The position numbers and the translations under genes were made by a program. A stretch of DNA of 41,635 nt from Betaproteobacteria bacterium (GTDB lineage Bacteria; Pseudomonadota; Gammaproteobacteria; Burkholderiales; SG8-41): contig JANYDY010000094.1 of the NCBI GenBank assembly GCA_025363435.1, positions 1-41,635 on the forward strand, in the 5' to 3' direction. Each line of letters begins with the position of its first letter. Position 1 is the first letter of the stretch. The notes under the pieces are model-generated. The model ran no database searches and had not been told where the DNA came from. It was given only the letters and a program-made list of their open reading frames with translations. Positions 8,331 through 15,781 of the stretch are shown here, one piece after another.

Positions 8331-8920
8331 CGTTGCGCCCAGCGCGGCAGCGCTTTGCAGCGTGCAATCCATTTCACAACGGCCGGATAGTCTTCGAGTG
8401 CGATCCTGGCTTGCGGCGCGGTTTCGACGTACGGAAAACAGGCGATGTCGGCGATGGTGGTGCGGCCGAGAGCGAGCCAGTCGTTGTTTTTGAGGCGGCC
8501 TTCGAGTACGCCCAGCGCGACATGGCTAATGGCCTGGCCCTGCTCGAGATTGCCGGCGGTCCAGCGGTCGTGCAGCATGCCGCGCCGCGCATATTGCAGT
8601 CCGAACTGGATTTCGTTGCCGGCGAGCGCCACCCATTGCATGACCTGCGCCATCTGTACGGGTTCGGCGGGCAGCCAGATGTCACCGCCGAATTGCCGCG
8701 CGACGTAAACGAGACAGGCTGCCGAATCCCACAAAATTACACCGTCAATGTCCATCACCGGCACTTCGCCGCGCGGATTCAAAGCCAGAAACTTCGGAGA
8801 TTTGTGTTCGCGTGCGACGTTGTCGAGAAGAATTTTTTCGTGCGGCACGTCGAGCAGCGACAGCAATATGCGTACTTTGTAGGAGTTGCCCGAGGGAGGC
8901 ATGTAATAAAGCTTGATCAT
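8327..8920 (-). CDS. Glutathione S-transferase-family protein
   Basis: A 197-residue GST. The N-terminal thioredoxin-fold domain contains MPPSGNSYKVRILLSLL, the cis-Pro segment NPRGEVPVM and the glutathione gamma-glutamyl site DSAACLVYVA. The C-terminal helical domain includes the N-capping motif TTIADIACFPYV. The ATG at 8920 is preferred to 8947, which would run into the stop of the preceding Bug gene; GGAA lies before it. It is the last gene of the minus-strand run with two DapA-family and two Bug genes, so it may act on a thiol adduct or isomerise an intermediate there. That role is inference. Confidence 0.9.
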   Translation of the reverse strand: MIKLYYMPPSGNSYKVRILLSLLDVPHEKILLDNVAREHKSPKFLALNPRGEVPVMDIDGVILWDSAACLVYVARQFGGDIWLPAEPVQMAQVMQWVALAGNEIQFGLQYARRGMLHDRWTAGNLEQGQAISHVALGVLEGRLKNNDWLALGRTTIADIACFPYVETAPQARIALEDYPAVVKWIARCKALPRWAQR

Positions 8921-8943
8921 TTGATTTCCGGCATTGTGACGCG

Positions 8944-9906
8944 TCACTGCGCTTCGATTTTGGCGATACTGGCGATTTCGGTGATGCGTTTGAGATCCGC
9001 TTCCAGATAACGCCTGAATTCGGCGGGCGTGCTGCCGATGGCGAGATAGCCGCCGTGGCTCAGGTGTTCGAGCATCTTCGGTGTTTTGATCGCCGCGGCG
9101 ACGGCCGTCTGGATGCGGTTGATGATCGCCGGCGCCGTGGCCGCAGGCGCATAGATGCCGTGACCGCCCGGCTCGAACACACAGTCGGCGACGCCTGCTT
9201 CAGCCATCGTCGGCAAATCCGGCATGTCCGGCCAGCGCTTGTTGCCGGTGTAGGCGACGGCGCGTAGCCGGTTTGACTTGATGTGTTGCACGACGGTCAA
9301 AGGTGTTGCGAATCCAACCTGCACCTCATTGCTGATGACCGCGGCGATCAGCGGTGCGAGCCCTTTGTACGGCACGTGCACGAGTTTGGCGCCGGAGCGG
9401 ATGTTGATCAGTTCGCCGAGAAAATGTTGGCTGTTGCCGATGCCACCGGAGCCGTAGTTCATCGGCCGCTTTTTGCTGGCATCAACGAGCTCGCGCATCG
9501 ATGTCACGCCGAGCTGGGGATTGACCAGCACAAGATAACCGAAGGTTTGCGCCATTTGCGTGATCGGCGCGAAGTCGCGCAGCGCATTAAACGGCACGTT
9601 TTTGTTGATGACCTGGTTGTAGATCAGCGAGCTTGATGTGTAGAGCAGCGTATAGCCGTCGGGCGGCGCCTTTGCCAGAATTTCGCCGGCGATGATGCCG
9701 TTGGCGCCGCTGCGGTTGTCGATGACGATGTTCTGCCCGAGTTCGCGCGCCATCGGTTCGGACAGCGCGCGCGCATTGGTGTCCATGGTGCCGCCGGCCG
9801 GTTGCGGAATGATCATGCGGATCGGCCGGTTCGGATAGCTCTGGCCCGACGCCGCCGATGCGACCGCGATGCAGATGCAGGTGATTGCTGTTGTGCGAAG
9901 ATTCAT
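8944..9906 (-). CDS. Bug/TctC-family periplasmic solute receptor (tandem copy 2)
   Basis: A 320-residue receptor with a signal peptide ending near ASAASGQ, then SYPNRPIRMIIPQ. It has GGTMDTNARAL, DNRSGANGIIAGE, PPDGYTLLYTSSS, LRDFAPIT, GSGGIGNSQHFLGEL and VPYKGLAPLIAAV. It is a close sister of the next-upstream receptor: same length, GSGGIGN and MDTN motifs shared. The likely ligand is a small carboxylate. AGGAG precedes the ATG. It lies 28 bases after the sister gene and 23 bases before the GST. No TctA/TctB permease genes are nearby. Confidence 0.95.
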   Translation of the reverse strand: MNLRTTAITCICIAVASAASGQSYPNRPIRMIIPQPAGGTMDTNARALSEPMARELGQNIVIDNRSGANGIIAGEILAKAPPDGYTLLYTSSSLIYNQVINKNVPFNALRDFAPITQMAQTFGYLVLVNPQLGVTSMRELVDASKKRPMNYGSGGIGNSQHFLGELINIRSGAKLVHVPYKGLAPLIAAVISNEVQVGFATPLTVVQHIKSNRLRAVAYTGNKRWPDMPDLPTMAEAGVADCVFEPGGHGIYAPAATAPAIINRIQTAVAAAIKTPKMLEHLSHGGYLAIGSTPAEFRRYLEADLKRITEIASIAKIEAQ

Positions 9907-9934
9907 GAATTTGCTCCTGCGCGGCGGCGCCGCG

Positions 9935-10897
9935 TTATTCCGGTTTGACGCCGGCGATGCGCATGTACTCGCGGCCCTGTTTCAGTTCGCCTTCGAGAAA
10001 ACGCCGGAATTCCTCGGGTGTATCGCCGACCGGCACATAGCCGCCGCCTTCGAGTAATTCGCGCATTTTCGGCACGCGGATCGCTTTCGCGACTTCGGCC
10101 TGCCAGCGCAAAACGATGGCGCGCGGCGTTTTTGCCGGCGCGAAAATGCCGTGCCAGGCGGCTTCATAGACGAAACCGGGAATCACTTCGCCGGTGGCCG
10201 GCACGTCGGGCAGCCCGCTCCAGCGTTTCGGCGAGGTTACCGCCAGCGCGCGCAGGCGGCCGGCCTTGATGTGCTGCAGTACGGTGGTGGGTGCAGCGAA
10301 GGCGACCTGGATTTCGTTGGCGAGCAGCGGTGTGATCGGCAGGCCCTTGTAGGGAATGTGCACAAATTTTGTGCCGGCGCGCGCGTTGAAGAGTTCACCC
10401 AGCAGATGTTGCGCGTTGCCGATGCCGCCCGAGCCATAGCGCAGCGGATCGCGCGCATTTTTTGAGAGTTCGATCAATTCCTTGAAGGTTTGCGCCGGCA
10501 CGGTCGTATTGACCAGCACCAGATAGCCGGGCAGCTTGCCGACATTGGTGACCGGTTCGTAATCGCGCAGCACGTCGAACGGTGCTTTGGCCTTGACGAG
10601 CTGGTTGTTGATGATCGAGTTCGAGGTGTAGAGAAAGGTGTAGCCGTCGGCCGGCGCGTGCGCGAGCATTTCGCCGGCGATGATGCCGTTGGCGCCGCCG
10701 CGGTTATCGATGACGATATTCTGGCCGAGCTCGCGCGACAGAATGTCTGCGAGCGCGCGGCCGTTGGTGTCCATCGAGCCACCCGCGGACTGCGGCACCA
10801 CCATGCGGATCGGCCGGTTCGGATAGGTTTGTTCGGCGGCGGGCGCGCTCAGCGCGCAAGCAAAGAGGCCGATCGAAAAAAGCGTTCGAATCATCAT
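9935..10897 (-). CDS. Bug/TctC-family periplasmic solute receptor (tandem copy 1)
   Basis: A 320-residue receptor with signal peptide MMIRTLFSIGLFACALSAPA, then TYPNRPIRMVVPQ, GGSMDTNGRAL, DNRGGANGIIAGE, PADGYTFLYTSNS, RYGSGGIGNAQHLLGEL and IPYKGLPITPLL. The start at 10897 is fixed by GGAG seven bases upstream (10905-10908); a longer frame to 10948 would run through a terminator-like hairpin. It aligns end to end with the receptor at 8944-9906, consistent with a tandem duplication followed by divergence, perhaps to bind two related acids. Its translation site lies just after a possible attenuator. Confidence 0.95.
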   Translation of the reverse strand: MMIRTLFSIGLFACALSAPAAEQTYPNRPIRMVVPQSAGGSMDTNGRALADILSRELGQNIVIDNRGGANGIIAGEMLAHAPADGYTFLYTSNSIINNQLVKAKAPFDVLRDYEPVTNVGKLPGYLVLVNTTVPAQTFKELIELSKNARDPLRYGSGGIGNAQHLLGELFNARAGTKFVHIPYKGLPITPLLANEIQVAFAAPTTVLQHIKAGRLRALAVTSPKRWSGLPDVPATGEVIPGFVYEAAWHGIFAPAKTPRAIVLRWQAEVAKAIRVPKMRELLEGGGYVPVGDTPEEFRRFLEGELKQGREYMRIAGVKPE

Positions 10898-10912
10898 GAC
10901 GATGCTCCGTTC

Positions 10913-10952
10913 AAAAAAAGCGACGTGCCGCGGCGCTGGCCAGAGCACGTCG
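10913..10952 (-). terminator. Terminator-like hairpin inside the operon (possible attenuator)
   Basis: Read on the minus strand, an 8-bp perfect stem (CGACGTGC with GCACGTCG; 10945-10952 and 10921-10928) encloses a 16-base loop and is followed by C then seven T (10919-10913). It sits in the 106-base gap between a DapA-family gene and the first Bug receptor, four bases before that receptor's Shine-Dalgarno site. It could cause partial termination, lowering receptor transcripts relative to the enzymes, or a new transcription unit may start after it. The long loop makes efficiency uncertain. Confidence 0.55.
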
Positions 10953-11003
10953 ATAGACTACACGACAACGAAGGAGTTCGTTTGAGGCTTATGGCCGGTC
11001 GAA

Positions 11004-11921
11004 TTACCAGCCCTTGGGCTCCGACTCCAGCCACGACAGCGCCTTCAGTTCGCCGGCGAGTTTTTCCTGTTCGGCCGTGCTCAGCGGATCGAGCGGCGGG
11101 CGCACCTGGCCGCAGTCGCGGCCCATCGCGCGCAGCGCACCCTTGAGGCCGCCGCGGCCGTAGCGCTTGAGTATCTGCCGAAGCACAACGATTTCTTCCT
11201 GCGTTTCACGCGCATCGAAATATTTTTCGGTGCGGCAGATCTCGTAGAGCTTTTGCAGGCGCTTGGGCGCGATCGTAGCGAGCGAAGTGAACATGCTGGT
11301 GGCGCCGACCGCGCCGGCCGACACCATGTATTCGTTGCCCGACACCAGTTGGAAATCGGAGCGCTTGCGCCACGCGTTGGAGACGACGTTGATCATGAAC
11401 TGCCAGTCGAGACTGGCATCGGCAACGCCGGCGAAGTTCGGCAGGCGGTCGATCAGTTTCATCATCATATCGGCGTTGATGTGATGAGTGCCGCCCAATT
11501 CATCGGGCGTAAACAGCACATAGAACGGGATTTTCACTGCACTACCAATTGAAGCGAAGTGTTCGAGAACCATGTTCGCCGGCGGCGTCCAGTAGTAAGT
11601 GGAGGTCGCGATGACGGCGGCGGCGCCGGCTTTTTCGGCGTACTTCGCGCGGTCGGCGGCGATGGCCGTGCCCGGATCGCTGACATGCGCGATGACCGGC
11701 ACCTTGCCCTTGACCTGCCTGATGACGAAATCGATCACCTTGCGCTGCTCGGCGTCGGACAGGCTGACCGATTCGCCTTCGTGCATCTGCACAGCCAGCG
11801 CTTCGGCGCCGTTCTGCAGATGAAACGCGATCAGTTTTTCGAAAGTGCCGTAATCGATTTTGAGATCCGGCGTGAACGGTGTCACCGGCGTGTGGACCAG
11901 ACCTGGGGTGAATGTACTCAT
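11004..11921 (-). CDS. DapA-family protein lacking catalytic Lys and Tyr
   Basis: About 305 residues, full length for the family. Superfamily marks are VHTPVTPFTPD, VIAHVSDPGTAIA, MGRDCG and the C-terminal EPKGW. The Schiff-base Lys position falls in GVADAS, where GIKEAT is expected, so it is Ala (residue 167 from this start). The YNxP Tyr aligns with Leu in VLFTP. The neighbouring gene at 11948-12862 keeps both residues. This may be a non-aldolase hydratase, a ligand-binding partner, or a subunit of the active paralog; the sequence does not decide. ATG 11921 is preferred to 11927 because AAAGG is nine bases from it but only three from the other. Confidence 0.9.
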   Translation of the reverse strand: MSTFTPGLVHTPVTPFTPDLKIDYGTFEKLIAFHLQNGAEALAVQMHEGESVSLSDAEQRKVIDFVIRQVKGKVPVIAHVSDPGTAIAADRAKYAEKAGAAAVIATSTYYWTPPANMVLEHFASIGSAVKIPFYVLFTPDELGGTHHINADMMMKLIDRLPNFAGVADASLDWQFMINVVSNAWRKRSDFQLVSGNEYMVSAGAVGATSMFTSLATIAPKRLQKLYEICRTEKYFDARETQEEIVVLRQILKRYGRGGLKGALRAMGRDCGQVRPPLDPLSTAEQEKLAGELKALSWLESEPKGW

Positions 11922-11947
11922 CTTCATAGACCTTTGTGGGTTCCTGA

Positions 11948-12862
11948 TTACCAGCCGTGCGGCTCGGTATCCAAAATGCCAAGTTCTTCAAGCTTCTTGG
12001 CGATCAGTGCTTCTCGCTCTTTGCTTGCAGTCGGCAGCGGCGGACGCGTCGGGCCGACATAGCGGCCCATCGCGACCATGCCGCCCTTCAGCGACGACGG
12101 ATACTGGTCGCGGAACAGATCCCACAGCGCGGCGAGTTTGAACTGCAGTTCACGCGCCTCGCGGCTTCGGCCGTTGATGCAGGCGTCGAATAGCGCGGTG
12201 CACAGGTTAGGGCAGATGGCACCCGCTGACGAGTAGGAGCCGACGCAGCCGAGCGGCACCGAGGGCGCAAGAAATTCAACGCCGGCGACGATCGAGAAAC
12301 TCGGCCGCACTTTCAATGCCACGCGCGAGATTTCCATGAATTTCTCGCTGTTGAAAGAGGCTTCCTTCATCGCGACCAGATTGGGCAGCCGCAATAGCAG
12401 GCGCTCGATCAGTTCTGCGGTGAACTCGACGCCTTCGAGATAGGCCGGCGAGTTGTAGGCGATCATCGGCAGATCGATCGAAGTGCCGAGGCGCACGAAG
12501 TAATCGTAAATCGCGTCGGGCGAGGGTGCCCAGAAATACGGCGTGATGGCGATGATCGCGTCGGCGCCGATTTTCTGTGCGTGCTGCGCGAGATCCATCG
12601 CATCTTCAACCGACATAGAACTGACGTGAATCGACACCGGCACGCGGCCGTGCACGGCATTGACCGTGGCCTCGGCGCCGCGCATGCGCTCTTCCTTCGT
12701 CAGATTGTGCGATTCGGCCTTGTGGTGCGGCCACGAGATCGCGGTCGCGCAGGTGCGCACATGAAAATCGACGAGTTTTTCGTAGGTCGGTATGTCCAGG
12801 CTGAAGTCTTCCTTCAGCGGAGTGACCGGGCTTTGCATTACGCCTCGGAGAATGAGCGCCAT
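11948..12862 (-). CDS. DapA-family aldolase/lyase with intact active site
   Basis: A 304-residue member of the dihydrodipicolinate synthase/N-acetylneuraminate lyase superfamily. The catalytic Tyr136 (AYNSP) and Schiff-base Lys166 (MKEAS) are both present at the expected spacing. Members with this operon context usually cleave or dehydrate 2-oxo acids rather than make lysine precursors; genuine DapA would not be expected beside Bug receptors. It is the first gene of the minus-strand cluster, 20 bases ahead of the degenerate paralog and divergent from a LysR regulator. Like its two paralogs here it ends in EPxGW (EPHGW). Confidence 0.93.
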   Translation of the reverse strand: MALILRGVMQSPVTPLKEDFSLDIPTYEKLVDFHVRTCATAISWPHHKAESHNLTKEERMRGAEATVNAVHGRVPVSIHVSSMSVEDAMDLAQHAQKIGADAIIAITPYFWAPSPDAIYDYFVRLGTSIDLPMIAYNSPAYLEGVEFTAELIERLLLRLPNLVAMKEASFNSEKFMEISRVALKVRPSFSIVAGVEFLAPSVPLGCVGSYSSAGAICPNLCTALFDACINGRSREARELQFKLAALWDLFRDQYPSSLKGGMVAMGRYVGPTRPPLPTASKEREALIAKKLEELGILDTEPHGW

Positions 12863-12897
12863 AGTTTTTCCCGTTGTTCCTGTTGAATGCGCGACCG

Positions 12898-12914
12898 GTT
12901 CGCGTGGTGCGAAC
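12898..12914. promoter_or_regulatory. Probable LysR-type operator (T-N11-A dyad)
   Basis: A perfect inverted repeat, GTTCGC-N5-GCGAAC, lies between the divergent DapA-family and LysR genes. It contains T12900-N11-A12912, the classic LysR box. It is 36 bases from the catabolic start codon and about 100 from the regulator start, a normal place for binding by the adjacent regulator. Confidence 0.7.
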
Positions 12915-12927
12915 GCGGCGAGCGGAC

Positions 12928-12976
12928 GATTCTAGTGAACTCGCTCTGGATAGAACAGCCGAACCGACCTAGAATC
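12928..12976. repeat. 8-bp inverted pair in the divergent promoter region
   Basis: GATTCTAG (12928-12935) and its exact reverse complement CTAGAATC (12969-12976) are separated by 33 bases. Between them lies TAGAAC (12951-12956), a partial third copy. This could be an activation-site array for the LysR tetramer or overlap the promoters; no clean -35/-10 pair could be assigned to either gene. Confidence 0.4.
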
Positions 12977-13014
12977 ACTGTTAACTTCGGAATTGACAAT
13001 AAAACCGACTCCCG

Positions 13015-13983
13015 ATGGACAGCCTGCACGGCATATTCGTATTCCTGCGCGTCGCCGAGGCCGGCACGTTAAGCGGCGCGGCGCGCGCGCTCGGCGTCTC
13101 GACCTCTGCGGTCAGCGCGTCGCTGGCGCGCCTCGAACGCCGCTTGTCGGTACGTTTGCTTAACCGCACGACGCGCCGTCTTTCGGTGACCGCCGAGGGC
13201 GCCGAGTTTTATGCGCGTTGCAAACAGATCACCGCCGATCTCGAAGAGGCCGAGTTGATGGCGGGGCGCGCCGGCCGCGTACCGAGCGGTCGTTTGCGCG
13301 TCAGCATGCCGTCGGCCCTGGGCCGCATGTGGATCGTGCCGCATCTGCCGGATTTCATGCGCGACTATCCGGCGGTATCGCTGGAAATCGTGTTCAGCGA
13401 TTTTGTACCGTTCTCGATGGAGGCCGGCATCGACCTCTCGGTGCAGGTCGGCGAACTGCAGGATTCGCGGCTGGCGGTGCGGCCGCTGACGTCAACGCGT
13501 TATCTCGTCTGCGCTTCGCCTGGTTACCTCGCTGAACGCGGCACGCCGCGCACGCCCGAGGAACTCACGGGCCACGCCTGTCTCACCTACCGCCGGCCGC
13601 GCAATGGCCGCATCCGCGAATGGCGTTTCAAAAGCAGCGGCGCCATGCGCCACGTCGCGATGAACGGTTTTATGACTTTCAACAGCGGCGAAGCGCTGGT
13701 CGCCGCCGCCGCCGCCGGTCTCGGCATCGTTCAGGTCGCCGAGTATTACGCGCAGCCGCGGCTGAAAGGCGGCAAGCTGGTGGAAATCCTCGCCGATTAC
13801 AAAACCGAGGGCTATGACATATCAGTGGTGTTTCGCCAGCAGAAGCGTGTCGCGCCCAAGCTCAGGGTGTTCGTCGATTTTCTGATTGAGCTGTTCAAGG
13901 TGCCGCCGTGGGTGCAGACGGGCCTTGCCGCTGGACGGCGGCGTGCGGTACGCGGACAGGCGCCGGGCGGCGAGGAACTCTAG
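13015..13983 (+). CDS. LysR-family transcriptional regulator
   Basis: A 322-residue LTTR. The N-terminal winged helix-turn-helix (about residues 4-62) reads LHGIFVFLRVAEAGTLSGAA...VSASLARLERRLSVRLLNRTTR. The remainder is a periplasmic-binding-like effector domain with ERGTPRTPEELTGHACLTYR and VQVAEYYAQP, typical of the AaeR/DmlR-like subgroup. It is divergent from the DapA-DapA-Bug-Bug-GST cluster and probably controls it in response to a substrate or intermediate, using the dyad at 12898-12914. The C-terminal 25 residues are Arg/Gly-rich and may be disordered. Confidence 0.95.
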   Translation: MDSLHGIFVFLRVAEAGTLSGAARALGVSTSAVSASLARLERRLSVRLLNRTTRRLSVTAEGAEFYARCKQITADLEEAELMAGRAGRVPSGRLRVSMPSALGRMWIVPHLPDFMRDYPAVSLEIVFSDFVPFSMEAGIDLSVQVGELQDSRLAVRPLTSTRYLVCASPGYLAERGTPRTPEELTGHACLTYRRPRNGRIREWRFKSSGAMRHVAMNGFMTFNSGEALVAAAAAGLGIVQVAEYYAQPRLKGGKLVEILADYKTEGYDISVVFRQQKRVAPKLRVFVDFLIELFKVPPWVQTGLAAGRRRAVRGQAPGGEEL

Positions 13984-14136
13984 GCGCTGATCAGGTTGAA
14001 TTTTCAATGCCGGTATTGAAAGAGATTTCAGCGTCGGCCGCCGTGTGCCGCGCCTGGTAATGCGTAAACTATGCGGGTGGCGGTAAAAATTTCGCCGGCA
14101 CCGTTGCAATCCAACCAAAATAAATGAGGAGCAAGC

Positions 14137-14439
14137 ATGATACTTGAAGTGGCCATCATGAAAATTAAACCGGAATTGATCGCCGAATTTGAAGCGGTGT
14201 TTCCGCAGGCCGCGGCAATTTCAGCCAGCACGCCCGGCTATATTTCGCACGAGATGCAGCGTTGTGTCGAAACCAAGGGCAAATATTTTTATCTGATCCG
14301 CTGGGAAAGCATCGAAGCGCACGAAGTCAATTTTCGCCAGTCGCCGCGCCGCGCGGCCTTCCGCGATCTGCTGGTCAACTTTTGGGTCGAGCCGCCGTTC
14401 GCCGAGCATTTCGAGGCGATTACCGGCAATCGCATCTGA
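14137..14439 (+). CDS. Antibiotic-biosynthesis-monooxygenase (ABM)-fold protein
   Basis: A 100-residue single-domain ferredoxin-like protein. ILEVAIMKIKPE at the start, a central GYISHEMQRCVETKGKYFYLIRWES and the terminal FVEHF-like PPFAEHFE match the ABM family. These dimeric proteins include cofactor-less monooxygenases such as YgiN, and many of unknown role. GAGGAG lies eight bases before the ATG. It stands alone between the LysR gene and an intergenic palindrome; the 150 bases upstream hold no convincing promoter pair. Confidence 0.85.
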   Translation: MILEVAIMKIKPELIAEFEAVFPQAAAISASTPGYISHEMQRCVETKGKYFYLIRWESIEAHEVNFRQSPRRAAFRDLLVNFWVEPPFAEHFEAITGNRI

Positions 14440-14478
14440 CAAGTATCTATTGCTCCGGAGTGTGCGCTGAGTGAGCCT

Positions 14479-14544
14479 GTAGCCCGGAAGGAGCGCAGCG
14501 TATTCCGGGGCGCCCAACCCCGGATTTCATTTCATCCGGGCTAC
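14479..14544. repeat. Palindromic intergenic repeat (GTAGCCCGG class)
   Basis: A 66-base imperfect palindrome: outer arms GTAGCCCGGA and TCCGGGCTAC, inner arms CCGGGG and CCCCGG. This type of 'GTAGCCCGG...CCGGGCTAC' element is common between genes in many proteobacteria. It lies between the convergent ABM and DGLPVVPPT-protein genes and may act as a bidirectional terminator or RNA-stabilising structure. Confidence 0.8.
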
Positions 14545-14570
14545 GGGTTCTGACGCGGTCTGCGCGTTTA

Positions 14571-15611
14571 TTATTTGCTACGCAACTTACGGCTGACCGC
14601 CACGGTCATGCCCGCCCACGTAGGCAGGTAAGCGGCTTTGACGCCGACGCCGCCGGCGATGACGATCATCACGTCGTCGGACGCCTTCGCAATCCGCAAA
14701 TCCGCATTCGGATCTTCGCCGGCCGATTGCGCGAGTACGGCACGGTGTGCGCGGATGGCGCCGGACAAACGATCGCGCGGCAGCACCGCGCGTTCATGAA
14801 TCAGCGCTTTTGCCTGTGCCTTGCTGCAGCCGGCGCGTTCAAACGCCTGCGCGATTTCCGGCGGCATGATGAGCAGCGGTTCGCCGCCGCCTAATAATCC
14901 ACCACTGCCGGCGGTACCTGCGATCAGCATTGATTGAGCGAAAGTCTGCGCGAGGTCTTCGGGCGTGCTGCTCGATGAATCGACGACTTCGACCGAACCG
15001 GAAATGCCGACGACGGTGACGACACTGTCGTTTTTGTCGAAGCCGCGTTCGACATGCAGCGGCGACCATGGACTGGCCGCTTCGTTTTCGGCGATGCAGC
15101 ACGTGTATTTGGCCGGCTGGCCGATGGTCGCCATGTCGAGTTCGCCGGGAATCGCGCCGCCGACATTGCGCAGCACCAGTGTCAGCGCGCGGCCGATGGT
15201 CGCATTGGCGCGGTTGCCCGGGCCGAAGACGTTGCCCCCGGCGTTGAGGCCGATTTTTTCGACGACGGGGCCGTTGACGATGATCATCGGTGCCGCCGAA
15301 CCGGTGGTGGTGGCGATGCCGACCAGATTGAATTCGCCCGATGCAATGGCTTCAACTGCCGCGCCGACCACCGGCAGATACGCCGGCAGGCAACCGGCCA
15401 TCACCGCGTTGATCGCAACATCCTGCCACGTGACATCGGCGAACAGCGGCGGCAGTTGAGTCAATACTTCCGCCGGATCGAAGCCTGCCAGCATGGCGCT
15501 GACACGCGCCGCGGTCGGTGGCACGACCGGCAGGCCATCGGTGAGGCCGGCGGCGGCGAGTTCGTCCTGCGCGGCCTGCCAGTTATCGTTGTTGTCCTGC
15601 CAGAGTTTCAT
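14571..15611 (-). CDS. Uncharacterised protein with DGLPVVPPT signature
   Basis: A 346-residue protein I do not recognise as any enzyme of known function. Visible features: an N-terminal GLTDGLPVVPPT segment (about residues 22-33), a Gly/Ala-rich core with GIATTTGSAAPMIIVNGP and GGNVFGPGNRANATIGRAL, adjacent cysteines in YTCCIAENE, and a C-terminal VIAGGVGVKAAYLPTWAG. From memory, similar proteins occur next to UGSC-type (seleno)proteins and Bug receptors in betaproteobacteria; no UGSC gene is seen here. No signal peptide or membrane segment is evident. The start is fixed by AGGA eight bases upstream. It is divergent from a Bug receptor gene. Confidence 0.75.
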   Translation of the reverse strand: MKLWQDNNDNWQAAQDELAAAGLTDGLPVVPPTAARVSAMLAGFDPAEVLTQLPPLFADVTWQDVAINAVMAGCLPAYLPVVGAAVEAIASGEFNLVGIATTTGSAAPMIIVNGPVVEKIGLNAGGNVFGPGNRANATIGRALTLVLRNVGGAIPGELDMATIGQPAKYTCCIAENEAASPWSPLHVERGFDKNDSVVTVVGISGSVEVVDSSSSTPEDLAQTFAQSMLIAGTAGSGGLLGGGEPLLIMPPEIAQAFERAGCSKAQAKALIHERAVLPRDRLSGAIRAHRAVLAQSAGEDPNADLRIAKASDDVMIVIAGGVGVKAAYLPTWAGMTVAVSRKLRSK

Positions 15612-15697
15612 GCGCGTGTTCCTGCGATGCGGAGACCGCATCATAGCGTTTTGCGCCGCGCGTTGCGTTTCTCTGCCTGATGTTTCGCGATTGCGGC

Positions 15698-15727
15698 TTG
15701 TAAAAAAATTCCCCGAAGCCCGATAAT
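15698..15727 (+). promoter_or_regulatory. Sigma-70-type promoter for the Bug gene at 15782
   Basis: TTGTAA (15698-15703), an 18-base spacer and GATAAT (15722-15727). A transcript would begin near 15734, giving a leader of about 48 bases before the ATG at 15782. Confidence 0.55.
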
Positions 15728-15781
15728 GCACGGGCTTTGCGCAAACCTGTCTGTTTCGGCGTTTTTTGGGGTGAGGGTCGA

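Noticed and set aside
12993..12998. TTGACA just upstream of the LysR gene
   Set aside because: Only 16 bases separate it from the start codon, leaving no room for a -10 box and leader.
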